Source of the DNA: Altererythrobacter sp. KTW20L
GTDB lineage: Bacteria > Pseudomonadota > Alphaproteobacteria > Sphingomonadales > Sphingomonadaceae
Assembly: GCF_023501975.1 (NCBI RefSeq)
Contig: NZ_JAMFLH010000005.1
Span: 124,001-188,000 of the forward strand
Direction: 5' to 3'
DNA: 64,000 nt
Under the pieces are notes generated by a model. It had not been told where the DNA came from, did not search any database, and saw only the letters and a program-made list of their open reading frames with translations. The first letter of the stretch is position 1; every line of letters starts with the position of its first letter. This document shows positions 1-9,475 of this stretch, in pieces. A program made the translations under genes and the position numbers.

Positions 1-456
1 TCGCTCGCCGTGCCGGAAATGAAGACCGGCTTCGGCTGGGTCCAGGCCAAGCCCGCCTGTTCGGCCGCGCCCCTTGCCGTGACGCCCGATGCGCTGGGCG
101 ATGACTGGCAGGACGGGCGCGTCTGCCTCGACCTGCTCGTGGACTGGAACGGCCAGCGGTTTGGCGCGGCCAACGGGCGCGAAATGGCCTTCGGGTTCCA
201 TGACCTGATCGCCCACGCGGCGGCCACGCGCGACCTTGCTCCCGGCACGATCATCGGGTCCGGGACCGTGGCCAATGCCGCCTATGCGCAAGTGGGTTCA
301 AGCTGCATCTCCGAACGCCGCGCGATCGAGATCATCGCCGATGGCCGCCCCGCCACCGCCTTCATGCGGTTCGGCGACCGCGTGCGGATGGAAGCGCTTG
401 ACGCTGCCGGACAGAGCATTTTCGGGGCCATGGACCAAGCGGTCGCGCGCGCCTGA
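1..456 (+). CDS. fumarylacetoacetate hydrolase family protein, 3' end only
   Basis: The gene enters from the left edge, so only its C-terminal 151 residues are visible. The reading frame is open from base 1 and ends with TGA at 454-456. The segment GTIIGSGTVANA followed by a conserved GSSCISE stretch is typical of the C-terminal catalytic fold of the FAH family, which hydrolyses C-C bonds in beta-diketone acids such as fumarylacetoacetate or hydrates/decarboxylates ring-cleavage products. The metal-binding acidic residues would lie upstream of the window. The family is clear. The exact substrate (fumarylacetoacetate, fumarylpyruvate or another) cannot be decided from this fragment. Confidence 0.85.
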   Translation, partial: SLAVPEMKTGFGWVQAKPACSAAPLAVTPDALGDDWQDGRVCLDLLVDWNGQRFGAANGREMAFGFHDLIAHAAATRDLAPGTIIGSGTVANAAYAQVGSSCISERRAIEIIADGRPATAFMRFGDRVRMEALDAAGQSIFGAMDQAVARA

Positions 457-584
457 CACACTACATCAACACCCCGCGCCCCTTTCAGGAGAGAAGAACA
501 TGAGAAGCCCGGTGGGCCTGGCAGGGATCGCCGGGGGGATATGGCGTAGCAAAGGTCGAGGGAAAATCGCGTTGAAACGGTCCG

Positions 585-596
585 TGTAACGTTACG
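585..596. promoter_or_regulatory. LacI-type palindromic operator candidate upstream of the TonB receptor
   Basis: The perfect palindrome GTAACGTTAC at 586-595, extended as TGTAACGTTACG, lies about 120 bases before the receptor start in the 260-base gap after the FAH gene. Its shape matches operators bound by LacI-family repressors. No matching regulator gene is in the window, and I could not place a convincing -35/-10 pair around it. The rest of the gap shows nothing else I recognise. Confidence 0.3.
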
Positions 597-715
597 CCAG
601 GAACGATTACCGTAAATAACCTGTCGCCGCAGGCTCGGCATCAGCATCGATTGCCGCTCAGCCGGGGGACCATCGAGAACGCCTCCGGGAACGAGAACCT
701 GAAAGGCGACGATCT

Positions 716-2860
716 GTGAAGCGGAACACCTTGTGCCGGGCATGCGGCATATCCCTGTTGGCACTGGCGGCGGCTCTGCCGACACCTATCGTGGCCCAGG
801 AAACCACCGATACCGATGACAGCATCCTGGTGACGGCACAGCGGGAGCAGGTGCTGACATCCGAAGCCCCGACCGGGAGCCGCCTTGGTCTCAGCATCCT
901 GGAAACGCCTGCCACGGTGAACGTAGTGAGCGGTGACGACATCCGCGCCCGCGGTGACATGTCGATCATCGATGCCGCCACCCGCGCCCCGGGGATCACC
1001 AACGATGCCAATCCGGGCAATGCCGGTCTGTCGTTCGCGATGCGCGGGTTCAGCGGGCAGTCCTCTGTCATGCAGCTTTATGACGGGGTCCGCCTGTTCC
1101 CCAACAACGGCTCGATCTCGTTTCCTACCGACCCGTGGAACGTCGAGCGGATCGAAGTCCTGAGCGGCCCGGCCTCGGTGCTGTTCGGCCAGGGCGCACT
1201 GGGCGGCGTGGTCAATGTAATCCCGCGCAGCCCCAATGCCGAGCGCTATGATGGTGACGCGGAAATCGGCTTCGGATCGCAGGACAGCTTCCACATTGCC
1301 GCCGGTGCCGGCGGGCCGATCAGCCAGGCGCTCGCCTTCCGGGCCGATGCCAGCTACCGCCAGTCGGACGGCTATGTCGATCGCGGCGACAGCGACAACC
1401 TGTCACTCTCGGGCGCGCTCAGGTTCGCCCCCACCTCGAATTTTACGCTGACGCTGCGCAACGATTTCGGCAGTGTGAACCCGATGCAGTATTTCGGCAC
1501 GCCGCTGATCGATGGCGAGCTGGATACTTCCATCCGGCGCGAGAACTACAACGTGAGCGACGCCACGATGCGCTTCCGCGACAACCGCCTGGCGCTGACT
1601 GCCAACTGGGAGGTGAGTGACAATGTGTCGATCAACAACACCGCCTACTGGCTGGCCAGCAACCGCAAGTGGCGCAACCTGGAAACCTATGCCGACAACG
1701 GCAATGGCACGATCTACCGGGCCGACAACTACGGCATCATTCACGATGTAGACCAGTACGGCAACCAGGGCTACCTCACGCTGCGCAGCGACCTTGGCGG
1801 CTCGATGCGCAACGATCTTGTCGTCGGCATGGACGTAAGCCGCGTCACGCTGAACTATTCGCACCAGTTCGCCTCTGTTTATCAAGAGGATGTGGTGCCG
1901 ATCACCGGCTTCGATCCGGGCCTGTTCCTCGATACCGTGGGCCTGCTGCCGCGCTATCACACCCGCACCACCACCTGGGCGATCTATGTCGAGGACCGGC
2001 TGGCGCTGAGCGAGCAGTTCTCGATTGTCGGCGGCTTGCGGCACGAGGAGAACAAGACCGGGCGCTGGAACTGGGTCTATACCGATGGCGTGATCACCGG
2101 CGATGCCCCGGCGCTGAACGGGGGCAACGATGCGTTCAAAAACCTGAACAGTACCACCTGGCGCGTCGGCGCGGTGTACCAGCCGTCGGAAAACCTGTCG
2201 TTCTATGGCCAGTATGCCACGGCGGTCGATCCGCTCGGCAGCCTCACGACCTTTGCCACCTCGGCCCAGCAATACCAGCTGACCTATGCCGACGGTTACC
2301 AGTACGAAGCGGGTGTGAAGGGCCTGTTCATGAATGGCAATGGCAGCTTCACCCTGGCCGCCTATCGGCTGGTGAAGCAGAACCTGTTTAGCCAGACCGT
2401 AGTCGGCGGGGCGATCGAACAGGTCGGCCAGCGGTCGTCGCAGGGGATCGAGGCGACGCTCGACCTGGCGCTTCCCGCAGGTTTCGGCCTATCGGCAAAT
2501 GGCACCGTGCTCGATGCGAATTTCGATGATTTCACCGGATTCGAGGACAACACCCCTCCCGGCGTACCCCAGACAGCAGCCAATGTGGAACTGCGCTGGA
2601 GCGACAGCAGGCGCCTCTCCACCCGCGCCAACCTGCGCTATGTGGGTCATCGCTTCACCGATAACGCCAACGCCTTCCGTGTGCCTGCCTATACGGTGGT
2701 GGACCTTGGCGCGAGCTATGCGGTCACGTCTAACCTGGCGCTGGATCTGCGGCTCTACAATCTTTTCGACAAGGACTACGCCACGGCCACCTATGGCAAC
2801 GAACAGTGGATCCTGGGCCGGCCGCGATCGTTCGACGTGTCGCTGCGCGCGAGCTTCTGA
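716..2860 (+). CDS. TonB-dependent outer-membrane receptor, siderophore type
   Basis: This 714-residue protein starts at GTG 716 and begins with a signal peptide ending near PIVAQ. A TonB box-like DSILVTAQ follows at about residues 34-42. The plug domain shows the family pattern ETPATVNVV, then MRGF, then a segment ending in GPASVLFGQGALGGVVN. The rest is a long beta-barrel ending in Phe (LRASF), as expected for an outer-membrane protein. The plug most resembles siderophore (FhuA/FecA-type) receptors, which import ferric chelates using TonB energy. The next gene, only 14 bases downstream, is a PepSY membrane protein often paired with such receptors, which supports an iron or metal uptake role. 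The ligand is not known. Confidence 0.9.
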   Translation: MKRNTLCRACGISLLALAAALPTPIVAQETTDTDDSILVTAQREQVLTSEAPTGSRLGLSILETPATVNVVSGDDIRARGDMSIIDAATRAPGITNDANPGNAGLSFAMRGFSGQSSVMQLYDGVRLFPNNGSISFPTDPWNVERIEVLSGPASVLFGQGALGGVVNVIPRSPNAERYDGDAEIGFGSQDSFHIAAGAGGPISQALAFRADASYRQSDGYVDRGDSDNLSLSGALRFAPTSNFTLTLRNDFGSVNPMQYFGTPLIDGELDTSIRRENYNVSDATMRFRDNRLALTANWEVSDNVSINNTAYWLASNRKWRNLETYADNGNGTIYRADNYGIIHDVDQYGNQGYLTLRSDLGGSMRNDLVVGMDVSRVTLNYSHQFASVYQEDVVPITGFDPGLFLDTVGLLPRYHTRTTTWAIYVEDRLALSEQFSIVGGLRHEENKTGRWNWVYTDGVITGDAPALNGGNDAFKNLNSTTWRVGAVYQPSENLSFYGQYATAVDPLGSLTTFATSAQQYQLTYADGYQYEAGVKGLFMNGNGSFTLAAYRLVKQNLFSQTVVGGAIEQVGQRSSQGIEATLDLALPAGFGLSANGTVLDANFDDFTGFEDNTPPGVPQTAANVELRWSDSRRLSTRANLRYVGHRFTDNANAFRVPAYTVVDLGASYAVTSNLALDLRLYNLFDKDYATATYGNEQWILGRPRSFDVSLRASF

Positions 2861-2877
2861 CGGGCGACGCGCGGGTG

Positions 2878-4347
2878 ATGTGGCATACGGTCAAGCGCTG
2901 GCTCTACCTGACCCATCGGTGGATCGGCATTGCGACCTGCCTGCTGTTCGTGCTGTGGTTCGTCTCGGGGCTGGTCATGCTCTACGTCCCATACCCTGCG
3001 CTCGATGCGGAGGAACGGCTGGCGGGGCTTTCGCCGATCACTTGGGAACAGGTTGACCACCAGCCCGAGGCCGAGCCCGGTCTGCGTGAGGTAGCGCTGG
3101 AAATGCGGGGAGACCGGCCGGTCTGGCGGGTCTCCCCGTGGAATGGCGGATCCTACTCCGTATGGGCCGATAGCGGCGAATTTGCCGGGACGGCTGGCAG
3201 GACCGAAGCCGAGGCCATCGCTGCGACTTTCGGCAAGGCTCCGGTCGAGGAGATGCGCCCGATCCGCTCGGACCAGTGGACCGTCGGAAGCGGCTACGAT
3301 CGCTACCGGCCACTATGGAAGGCAGAACTGGCAGGCGAAGGTGGTCGGGTGCTCTATGTATCGTCCACCACCGGCGAAGTGGTGCTCGACACTGCTCGCA
3401 CCGAGCGGTTCTGGAACTGGCTCGGCTCGATCCCGCACTGGCTCTATCCGCGCGCCTTGCGTGAGGATCAGCCGCTGTGGCGGCAGGTGGTGATGTGGGT
3501 CTCTGGTCCATGCATCCTGGGTGCGATCACCGGCGTGTGGATCGGGCTGATGCGTATCCGCCCCGGTCGCCAACGGTTCAAGGGCGGAAGAATGACACCC
3601 TACCGCGGGTGGATGAAGTGGCATCATGTGTCGGGCCTCGTCGGCTCGGCCTTCCTCATCCTGTGGATCTTCTCGGGCTGGCTGTCGGTCGATCCGTTCC
3701 GGCTGTTCGCCAGCGAGGGGATCGGCGCCGAGGCTCGGCAGAATTACGCGGGCGACGCCCCGCTCCCCTCGCCCGATACTGGCCTGCTGGCGCAAATGGG
3801 CGACGGCGCACACCGGGTGGCCCTGCGCAGTGCAGCCGGTCATCCCTATCTGCGACTGCAACAACCGGGGTCGCCCGATACCCTGCTGGAAGCCGATACC
3901 TTCCTGCCACATCATCCCGAATTCGAGCGCATCCGTCAGTCTGCCGCGGGCCTGGTGCCAGGCCCCTCGATTGCCGCAGTCGAGACGCTGACAAAGCCCG
4001 ATGCTTACTGGTATGCGGTTCGCGGCACGGTGCCCCTGCCGGTTCTTAGGGTGAAGTTCGCCGACGAGGCCGCAACATGGGTCCATATCGACCCGGCCAG
4101 CGGCGACCTGCTGAGCGAAGCCGATGCCCGCCGACGCACCTATCGCTGGCTGTTCGACCTGTTCCACCGGTGGGACCTGAACCTGCTGATCGGAACCCCG
4201 CCGGCCCGTGACCTGTTGATCTGGCTGATGTCGCTGGCCGGCCTGATCAGTTCCGCCACTGCAGTGGTCGTGGGCTGGCGCAGGCTGCGAAGGTCGGGTC
4301 GGCCGAATCGCTCGGTGCAGTCAGGTTTGATTGTCCCGTCCCGTTGA
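2878..4347 (+). CDS. PepSY-associated TM helix protein (metal-chelate reductase-like)
   Basis: This 489-residue inner-membrane protein has a first membrane helix right after the N-terminus (LYLTHRWIGIATCLLFVLW), two central helices around residues 195-220 and 255-275, and a last helix near residue 460. PepSY periplasmic domains lie between them. The histidines at the helix ends (THRW, WHHVSG, FHRWD) are of the kind that ligate heme in this family. Members are thought to reduce iron-siderophore complexes in the periplasm after import, but that is family knowledge and not proven here. I chose ATG 2878; GTG 2875 is just before it. It lies 14 bases after the TonB receptor and overlaps the region leading to the next gene, so the three probably form one operon. 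Confidence 0.85.
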   Translation: MWHTVKRWLYLTHRWIGIATCLLFVLWFVSGLVMLYVPYPALDAEERLAGLSPITWEQVDHQPEAEPGLREVALEMRGDRPVWRVSPWNGGSYSVWADSGEFAGTAGRTEAEAIAATFGKAPVEEMRPIRSDQWTVGSGYDRYRPLWKAELAGEGGRVLYVSSTTGEVVLDTARTERFWNWLGSIPHWLYPRALREDQPLWRQVVMWVSGPCILGAITGVWIGLMRIRPGRQRFKGGRMTPYRGWMKWHHVSGLVGSAFLILWIFSGWLSVDPFRLFASEGIGAEARQNYAGDAPLPSPDTGLLAQMGDGAHRVALRSAAGHPYLRLQQPGSPDTLLEADTFLPHHPEFERIRQSAAGLVPGPSIAAVETLTKPDAYWYAVRGTVPLPVLRVKFADEAATWVHIDPASGDLLSEADARRRTYRWLFDLFHRWDLNLLIGTPPARDLLIWLMSLAGLISSATAVVVGWRRLRRSGRPNRSVQSGLIVPSR

Positions 4348-4376
4348 AGTTCACACGATACAGAAAGCAGGATCAC

Positions 4377-4871
4377 ATGTTTACCGCTCCCAGACTTGCC
4401 GCCGCGCTTGCCGCAGCCACCCTCGTGGCAGTGCCGGCTGCGGCCCAATCGCCTGAATTCCGTACCGATGATCTGCCCGGAGCCACGATTCATCGAGCAA
4501 CTGCGCAGCCCCATCGTACCGACACCGTCGAGCTCACTCTGGCGCCTGCCGGACAGGACGGATCGCGCCTTGAGTACAAGGTGCACATGGCGGCAGGCGA
4601 TGTGCTGCTCTACTCGCTCGCCACAAGCGCGCCGCTGGTGGCCGAATTCCACGGCGAATCCGATGCCAACAAGGCAGTCATGTTCTATCGCGAGGATCCC
4701 GCCGCATCCGCGACCTATGGCCACCTCGTCGCCCCCATGACAGGCATCCATGGGTGGTACCTGGCCAACACCGGGGATGTTCCGGTGGCGGTTCGCCTGA
4801 ACTTCTCGGGCAATTACGCGGTGACACCCGGAGTGATCGAACTGCGCCCGCGTCCGCGCGAGACACCCTGA
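4377..4871 (+). CDS. small exported protein of the iron-uptake unit
   Basis: This 164-residue protein has a clear signal peptide (MFTAPRLAAALAAATLVAVPAAAQ) written here in two parts: MFTAPRLAAALAAATL then VAVPAAAQ. The mature part resembles proteins annotated in databases as 'transmembrane anchor protein', with a GIHGWYLANTGDVPV-like segment near the end, but no membrane anchor remains after the signal. ATG 4377 is preceded by AGCAGGA, a good ribosome site; an upstream TTG at 4344 overlaps the previous stop but would spoil the signal peptide. It follows the PepSY gene by 29 bases. It may be a periplasmic helper of metal-chelate processing. That role is inferred from position only. Confidence 0.7.
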   Translation: MFTAPRLAAALAAATLVAVPAAAQSPEFRTDDLPGATIHRATAQPHRTDTVELTLAPAGQDGSRLEYKVHMAAGDVLLYSLATSAPLVAEFHGESDANKAVMFYREDPAASATYGHLVAPMTGIHGWYLANTGDVPVAVRLNFSGNYAVTPGVIELRPRPRETP

Positions 4872-4989
4872 CGTAATTCTTGTCAGCTTTGAGCAGGCGC
4901 GAGCAATGGTTGCGCGCACCCCCTGCTCCCCAAACTCCATCCTTGACCCAACCGGAAAACCGCGTATTTCCGCGGCTTCCCACTGCGTG

Positions 4990-5065
4990 GGGCGATTAGC
5001 TCAGTTGGTAGAGCATCTCGTTTACACCGAGAGGGTCGGCGGTTCGAGCCCGTCATCGCCCACCA
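4990..5065 (+). tRNA. tRNA-Val (anticodon UAC)
   Basis: A full cloverleaf can be drawn. The acceptor stem GGGCGAT pairs with ATCGCCC, the D arm is TAGCTCAGTTGGTAGAGCA, the anticodon loop TTTACAC gives anticodon TAC, and the T arm carries GGTTCGAGCC. The CCA end is encoded at 5063-5065. A strong hairpin follows 12 bases downstream. Confidence 0.97.
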
Positions 5066-5077
5066 GTTTTGACAACA

Positions 5078-5102
5078 GAAAATCATCCGGGGGATGATTT
5101 TC
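5078..5102 (+). terminator. hairpin terminator after tRNA-Val
   Basis: A perfect 11-bp stem GAAAATCATCC / GGATGATTTTC with a 3-base loop begins 12 bases after the tRNA. The T-rich part is inside the 3' strand of the stem rather than after it, so termination could be weak or depend on processing. Confidence 0.6.
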
Positions 5103-5176
5103 GGTCGAAACTCCCGAGCGGAGCGAAGGGACACGTTCTCGTCCAGGGTGCAACAGGTTGATCGAGCCTGCACTCC

Positions 5177-6154
5177 TCAAGCCATCCCCACCCCGCCCTT
5201 GCCTATTTCGGCGAAGTAGCGGGCCATGGCATCCACCGCCTTGTCGGTCAGCTGGATGAAGGCGCGGCGGCGGTCGGTATCATCCTCCACCCGTTCGAGC
5301 AGGCCGGCATCGGTCATCTGCGATATCCAGCGCAGCGCCGTAGTCGGCGGCACGCCCGAGGCGATGCACAGCGAAGTGACCGAAACGCGCGTGTGCTCCA
5401 CTCGTGCGGCGGTGAGGTCGAGCAGCATGTCCCACGCCGGATCGGCGAACAGGTCGCCATCGAAGAACCGCGCGCGGGCCTGGCGCTGCTGGATGATGCG
5501 GCGGACCAGCCGCGGATCGGGCAGTGGCGGGCGGGCGGGACGCACCAGCTTATCTCCGGGCGAGCGCAAGGTCGCACCCGCCTGTTCATCGAAGCGGAAG
5601 GCCATGCCCGCGGCGCGCACCGCGTCGCTCTCCGCATCGCCAAGCCGTTCAAGCTTTTCGGCAATGGTGTTCACCTGCTCTGTCAGGCGCAGCAGGGTCA
5701 TCCGATCGGTTTCGGTAAGTTCGTGCAACCGGCCATGCGGCGCGCGCGCCATCACCTGGCCCAGCGCGATGATCCGGTCCGCCCGGCGAGGGTCCACCAG
5801 GATCTGCGGACGCGATTGCGCGCAACAGCCGAACACCGCATCCAGCGCCTCCATTGAGGTGGAGACCACCAGCATAGCGCCGGACCGCGCCGCGCGCATG
5901 TCCAGCCGGGTGAGCGCCGCCATGCCTGCCGCGTCGAGCTGCGGACAATCGATCAGCACCGCCTCCCCCAAAACGCGCAGATCGCCCGTTGCGAGCATTT
6001 CCAGCGAACCGCATTCGCGCAAGGTCAGCCCGGCGGCGGCAACATCCTCCGCCAGCTCAACCCGCACGGCGGCGCGATCGGCATAGACCGAGACATCGAG
6101 CGGCAGGCCGACGGCATCGGCAATCGCACCATATGCAAAATCGACCTGGCCCAT
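5177..6154 (-). CDS. winged-helix (MarR-like) regulator with N-terminal receiver-like domain
   Basis: This 325-residue protein has a C-terminal winged-helix DNA-binding domain (about residues 240-325). The helix-turn-helix lies around VTSLCIASGVPPTTALRWI, followed by the wing and LTDKAVDAMARYF. The N-terminal 150 residues alternate short strands and helices (VLIDCPQLDAAG, AMLVVSTSMEALDAVF, QILVDPRRADRIIALG) in a way that recalls a response-regulator receiver, but I do not see a convincing phosphorylated Asp site. It could be a degenerate receiver. ATG 6154 is preceded by GGGGA; GTG 6163 is an alternative. A shorter paralogue of the C-terminal part is at 10565-11086. The target genes are unknown; the neighbour is purA. 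Confidence 0.75.
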   Translation of the reverse strand: MGQVDFAYGAIADAVGLPLDVSVYADRAAVRVELAEDVAAAGLTLRECGSLEMLATGDLRVLGEAVLIDCPQLDAAGMAALTRLDMRAARSGAMLVVSTSMEALDAVFGCCAQSRPQILVDPRRADRIIALGQVMARAPHGRLHELTETDRMTLLRLTEQVNTIAEKLERLGDAESDAVRAAGMAFRFDEQAGATLRSPGDKLVRPARPPLPDPRLVRRIIQQRQARARFFDGDLFADPAWDMLLDLTAARVEHTRVSVTSLCIASGVPPTTALRWISQMTDAGLLERVEDDTDRRRAFIQLTDKAVDAMARYFAEIGKGGVGMA

Positions 6155-6243
6155 GTTCCCCACTCATGATTCGCGCCTGGCATCAGGCGGGAACAAGATG
6201 GGAACAAATCAGGATCGTGTCAAGAATATCGAAAGCTCGGGAG

Positions 6244-7533
6244 TTAATCCGCAAACGGATCACGCACGGTGATGGTGTCATCCCGCTCCGGACTGGTGGA
6301 AACCGACGCCACCGGACATTCGATCAGTTCCTCGATCCGGCGGATATATTTGATCGCCTGGGCGGGCAGGTCGGCCCATGAGCGCGCGCCCACGGTGGTG
6401 CCTTCCCAGCCCTCGATCTCCTCGTAAACAGGCGTGCAGGCGGCCTGGTCCTGGGCGTTGGCGGGGAGGTAGTCGATCACCTCACCGTGTAGCTCATAGC
6501 CGGTGCAGATGCGGATGGTCTCGAACCCGTCGAGCACGTCGATCTTGGTGAGCGCGATGCCGGTTACACCGCTGAGGGCACAGGTCTGGCGTACCAGCAC
6601 GGCATCGAACCAGCCGCAGCGACGCTTGCGGGCGGTGACGGTGCCCCATTCATGGCCGCGCACGCCCAGCTTCTCGCCATCTGCATCGTCGAGTTCGGTC
6701 GGGAACGGGCCGCTGCCGACGCGGGTGGTATAGGCCTTGACGATGCCGAGCACGAAGCCTGCCGCGTTGGGGCCCATGCCGCTGCCGCTGGCGACGGTGC
6801 CGCTGACCGTGTTGGAGCTGGTGACGAAGGGATAGGTGCCGTGGTCGACATCGAGCAGCACGCCCTGCGCGCCTTCAAACAGGATGCGGCGACCGGCCTT
6901 CTTGGCCTCATTCAACCGGCGCCACACCGGCTGGGCGAATTGCAGCACGAAGGGCGCAATGCCGCGCAGTTCTTCGAGCAGCGCCGCGCGATCGACCGGC
7001 GGTTCGCCGAACCCGGCGCGCAGCGCATCGTGGTGGGCGCAGAGCCGGTCGAGCTGCGGCTCCAGCTCATCGAGGTGTGACAGGTCGCACACGCGGATGG
7101 CGCGGCGGCCGACCTTGTCTTCGTAAGCCGGGCCGATGCCGCGGCCGGTGGTGCCGATCTTGCCGGAGCCCGCCGCCGCCTCGCGCAGGCCATCGAGATC
7201 GCGGTGGACGGGCAGGATCAGCGGGCAGTTGTCGGCAATGCCGAAGTTGTCCGGCGTGATCGACACGCCCTGGGCTTCCAGCCGCTCGATCTCGGCCTTC
7301 AGGGCCCAGGGATCAAGCACCACGCCGTTGCCGATAAGCGAGAGCGTGCCAGTGACGATGCCGCTGGGCAGGAGGCTGAGCTTGTAAGTCTTGTCACCCA
7401 CCACCAGCGTATGGCCGGCATTGTGACCGCCCTGGAAACGCACGACCACGTCGGCCCGCGCCGCCAGCCAGTCAACAATCTTGCCCTTGCCCTCATCGCC
7501 CCACTGGGCGCCGATTACGGTCACATTGGCCAT
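6244..7533 (-). CDS. purA: adenylosuccinate synthetase
   Basis: This enzyme makes adenylosuccinate from IMP, aspartate and GTP, the first committed step to AMP. The 429-residue length is normal. The N-terminus carries the GTP-binding [14 protein letters not shown] motif, then [25 protein letters not shown] and the C-terminal [11 protein letters not shown] and GWxxxT-like segments are family signatures. It is one of several purine genes in the window (purC, purS, purQ, purM, purN) but stands alone, between a winged-helix regulator and a symporter. Confidence 0.98.
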   Translation of the reverse strand: MANVTVIGAQWGDEGKGKIVDWLAARADVVVRFQGGHNAGHTLVVGDKTYKLSLLPSGIVTGTLSLIGNGVVLDPWALKAEIERLEAQGVSITPDNFGIADNCPLILPVHRDLDGLREAAAGSGKIGTTGRGIGPAYEDKVGRRAIRVCDLSHLDELEPQLDRLCAHHDALRAGFGEPPVDRAALLEELRGIAPFVLQFAQPVWRRLNEAKKAGRRILFEGAQGVLLDVDHGTYPFVTSSNTVSGTVASGSGMGPNAAGFVLGIVKAYTTRVGSGPFPTELDDADGEKLGVRGHEWGTVTARKRRCGWFDAVLVRQTCALSGVTGIALTKIDVLDGFETIRICTGYELHGEVIDYLPANAQDQAACTPVYEEIEGWEGTTVGARSWADLPAQAIKYIRRIEELIECPVASVSTSPERDDTITVRDPFAD

Positions 7534-7680
7534 GGATGAATGTCCTCACCTGCCCGATGGATCCGGCTTGCCCTTCGACAGGACTCGGCAAGCGGATGTG
7601 CCAGAGCAAGGGAGGCGTCCCCTTGCGCTGGGGCCACTAACGTCGTGCGCTCCAAAGTCAACCGCACCGCACCAGCAATC

Positions 7681-7708
7681 CTAATGCATGTGCCCTAATG
7701 CATGTGCG
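7681..7708. repeat. tandem 13-base duplication across the symporter stop codon
   Basis: CTAATGCATGTGC occurs twice with a 14-base period. The copy inside the gene encodes the last codons His-Met-His and the stop; the second copy repeats them just after it, so a read-through ribosome would meet an identical stop after four or five codons. Confidence 0.8.
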
Positions 7709-9467
7709 GAGTTTCGGCTCCCTTGGGAATGCGGATGCGGGCGACCAGTTGGCGCACGTGGAGCGGCACCGGACCGGTAAATTTCGCCACCGCGATCGCC
7801 ACGGCGAAGTTGAGCACCATGCCGACCACGCCGATCCCCTCGGCCGATATGCCGAACAGCCAATTCTGCGGCCTGTCGAGTTCGGGAAACCACAGCTTGA
7901 ACCAGGCGATGTAGAGGAAGGTGAAACCCAGCCCCGACACCATCCCGGCAATCGCGCCCTCGCGGTTCATCCACTTGGTGAAGATGCCCATGAAGATCGG
8001 CGGGAACAGCGAGGCGGCGGCCAGACCGAAGGCGAAGGCCACCACCTGCGCCACCCAGCCAGGCGGATATATCCCCAGGTAGCCCGCCACCATGATCGCC
8101 GCGCTGGCCGCGATTCGCGCTGCGAGCAGTTCCCCCTTCTCCGAGATATCGGGGCGGAAGGTGCGTTTGAGCAGGTCATGGCTGACCGAACTGGATATCA
8201 CCAGCAGCAGCCCCGCAGCCGTACTCAACGCAGCAGCCAGACCGCCCGCCGCCACCAGCGCGATCACCCAGCCGGGCAGTGCGGCGATTTCGGGGTTGGC
8301 CAGCACCATGATGTCGCGATCGACATAGACCTCGTTCTCGCCCACGGCATCCGCGTTAGACACCAGCCGCTGGCCCGAAGGGCCGGTCTCGCCGGTGAAC
8401 ACCGGAGCGCCCGCAAAGGCATCGCCGCTGCGGTACTGCATCACGCCATCCTGGTTCTTGTCGTTCCAGGCGATGAGGTTCTGCGTTTCCCAGTTGTGGA
8501 ACCAGCCGGGTGCCGTGGCATAGTCCTGCTCGTTCACCGTCTCCACGAAATTGAGCCGGGCAAAAGCCCCCACGGCCGGCGCGGTGGTATAGAGCAGGGC
8601 GATGAAGATGAGCGCCCAGCCCGCCGATTTGCGCGCGTCGCTCGCCTTGGGAACGGTGAAGAAGCGCACGATCACATGGGGCAGGCCCGCCGTGCCGATC
8701 ATCAGCGCGGCGGTGATGCAGAACACGTCGATGGTCGATTTGGACCCGTCGGTATAGGCGGCAAAGCCCAGGTCCTGCAGCACCAGATCCAGTTTCTGCA
8801 GCACGAACAGGCCCGATCCGTCATTCACCTCGCTCCCCAGCCCCAGTTGCGGCACGGGGTTGCCGGTGATCATGAAGCTGATGAAGAAGGCGGGCACCAG
8901 GTAGGCGAAGATCAGCACGCAGTACTGCGCCACCTGGGTATAGGTGATGCCCTTCATGCCGCCGAGCACGGCATAGACGAAGACGATCCCCATGCCGATC
9001 ACCACGCCAAGGTTGATATCAACCTCCAGGAAGCGCGAGAACACGATGCCCACGCCGCGCATCTGCCCTGCGATATAGGTGAAGCTGATGAAGATCAGGC
9101 AGATCACTGCCACAACCCGCGCAGTCTTGCTGTAATAGCGAGCACCGAAGAAATCGGGCACGGTGAACTCGCCGAACTTCCTGAGGTAGGGGGCCAACAG
9201 CAGCGCCAGCAGCACATAGCCGCCGGTCCAGCCCATCAGGTAGACGCTGCCGTCATAGCCCGAAAAGGCGATGATACCGGCCATCGACAGGAAGCTGGCC
9301 GCACTCATCCAGTCGGCTGCCGTGGCCATGCCGTTCATCACCGGGCTGACCCCGCCGCCCGCGACATAGAAATCGGTGGTCGATCCGGCCCGTGCCCAAA
9401 GGGCAATACCGATATAGAGCGCGAAACTGGCGCCGACGAACAGGTAGATCAGGGTCTGCGTTTCCAT
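7695..9467 (-). CDS. sodium:solute symporter, acetate/short-chain carboxylate type
   Basis: This 590-residue inner-membrane transporter of the SSS family has about 13 hydrophobic helices. The N-terminal half has TTDFYVAGGGVSPVMNGMAT, ADWMSAASFL and SGYDGSVYLMGW, which match the VC_2705/ActP branch that imports acetate or related monocarboxylates with Na+. A long insertion of about 90 residues between helices (around residues 310-380, with NEQDYATAPGW) is typical of this branch. The preceding gene, 8 bases upstream, encodes a DUF4212 small subunit that always accompanies this subtype. The last codons and stop lie in a short tandem duplication. Confidence 0.9.
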   Translation of the reverse strand: METQTLIYLFVGASFALYIGIALWARAGSTTDFYVAGGGVSPVMNGMATAADWMSAASFLSMAGIIAFSGYDGSVYLMGWTGGYVLLALLLAPYLRKFGEFTVPDFFGARYYSKTARVVAVICLIFISFTYIAGQMRGVGIVFSRFLEVDINLGVVIGMGIVFVYAVLGGMKGITYTQVAQYCVLIFAYLVPAFFISFMITGNPVPQLGLGSEVNDGSGLFVLQKLDLVLQDLGFAAYTDGSKSTIDVFCITAALMIGTAGLPHVIVRFFTVPKASDARKSAGWALIFIALLYTTAPAVGAFARLNFVETVNEQDYATAPGWFHNWETQNLIAWNDKNQDGVMQYRSGDAFAGAPVFTGETGPSGQRLVSNADAVGENEVYVDRDIMVLANPEIAALPGWVIALVAAGGLAAALSTAAGLLLVISSSVSHDLLKRTFRPDISEKGELLAARIAASAAIMVAGYLGIYPPGWVAQVVAFAFGLAAASLFPPIFMGIFTKWMNREGAIAGMVSGLGFTFLYIAWFKLWFPELDRPQNWLFGISAEGIGVVGMVLNFAVAIAVAKFTGPVPLHVRQLVARIRIPKGAETPHMH

Positions 9468-9475
9468 GGCGCGGC

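Noticed and set aside
484-588. A short open frame in the receptor leader
   Set aside because: It has no clear ribosome site and no similarity I recognise, so it is better seen as part of the leader.
457-715. Fur-box before the TonB receptor
   Set aside because: AT-rich stretches exist near 600-620 but I could not fit a convincing Fur or RirA site.
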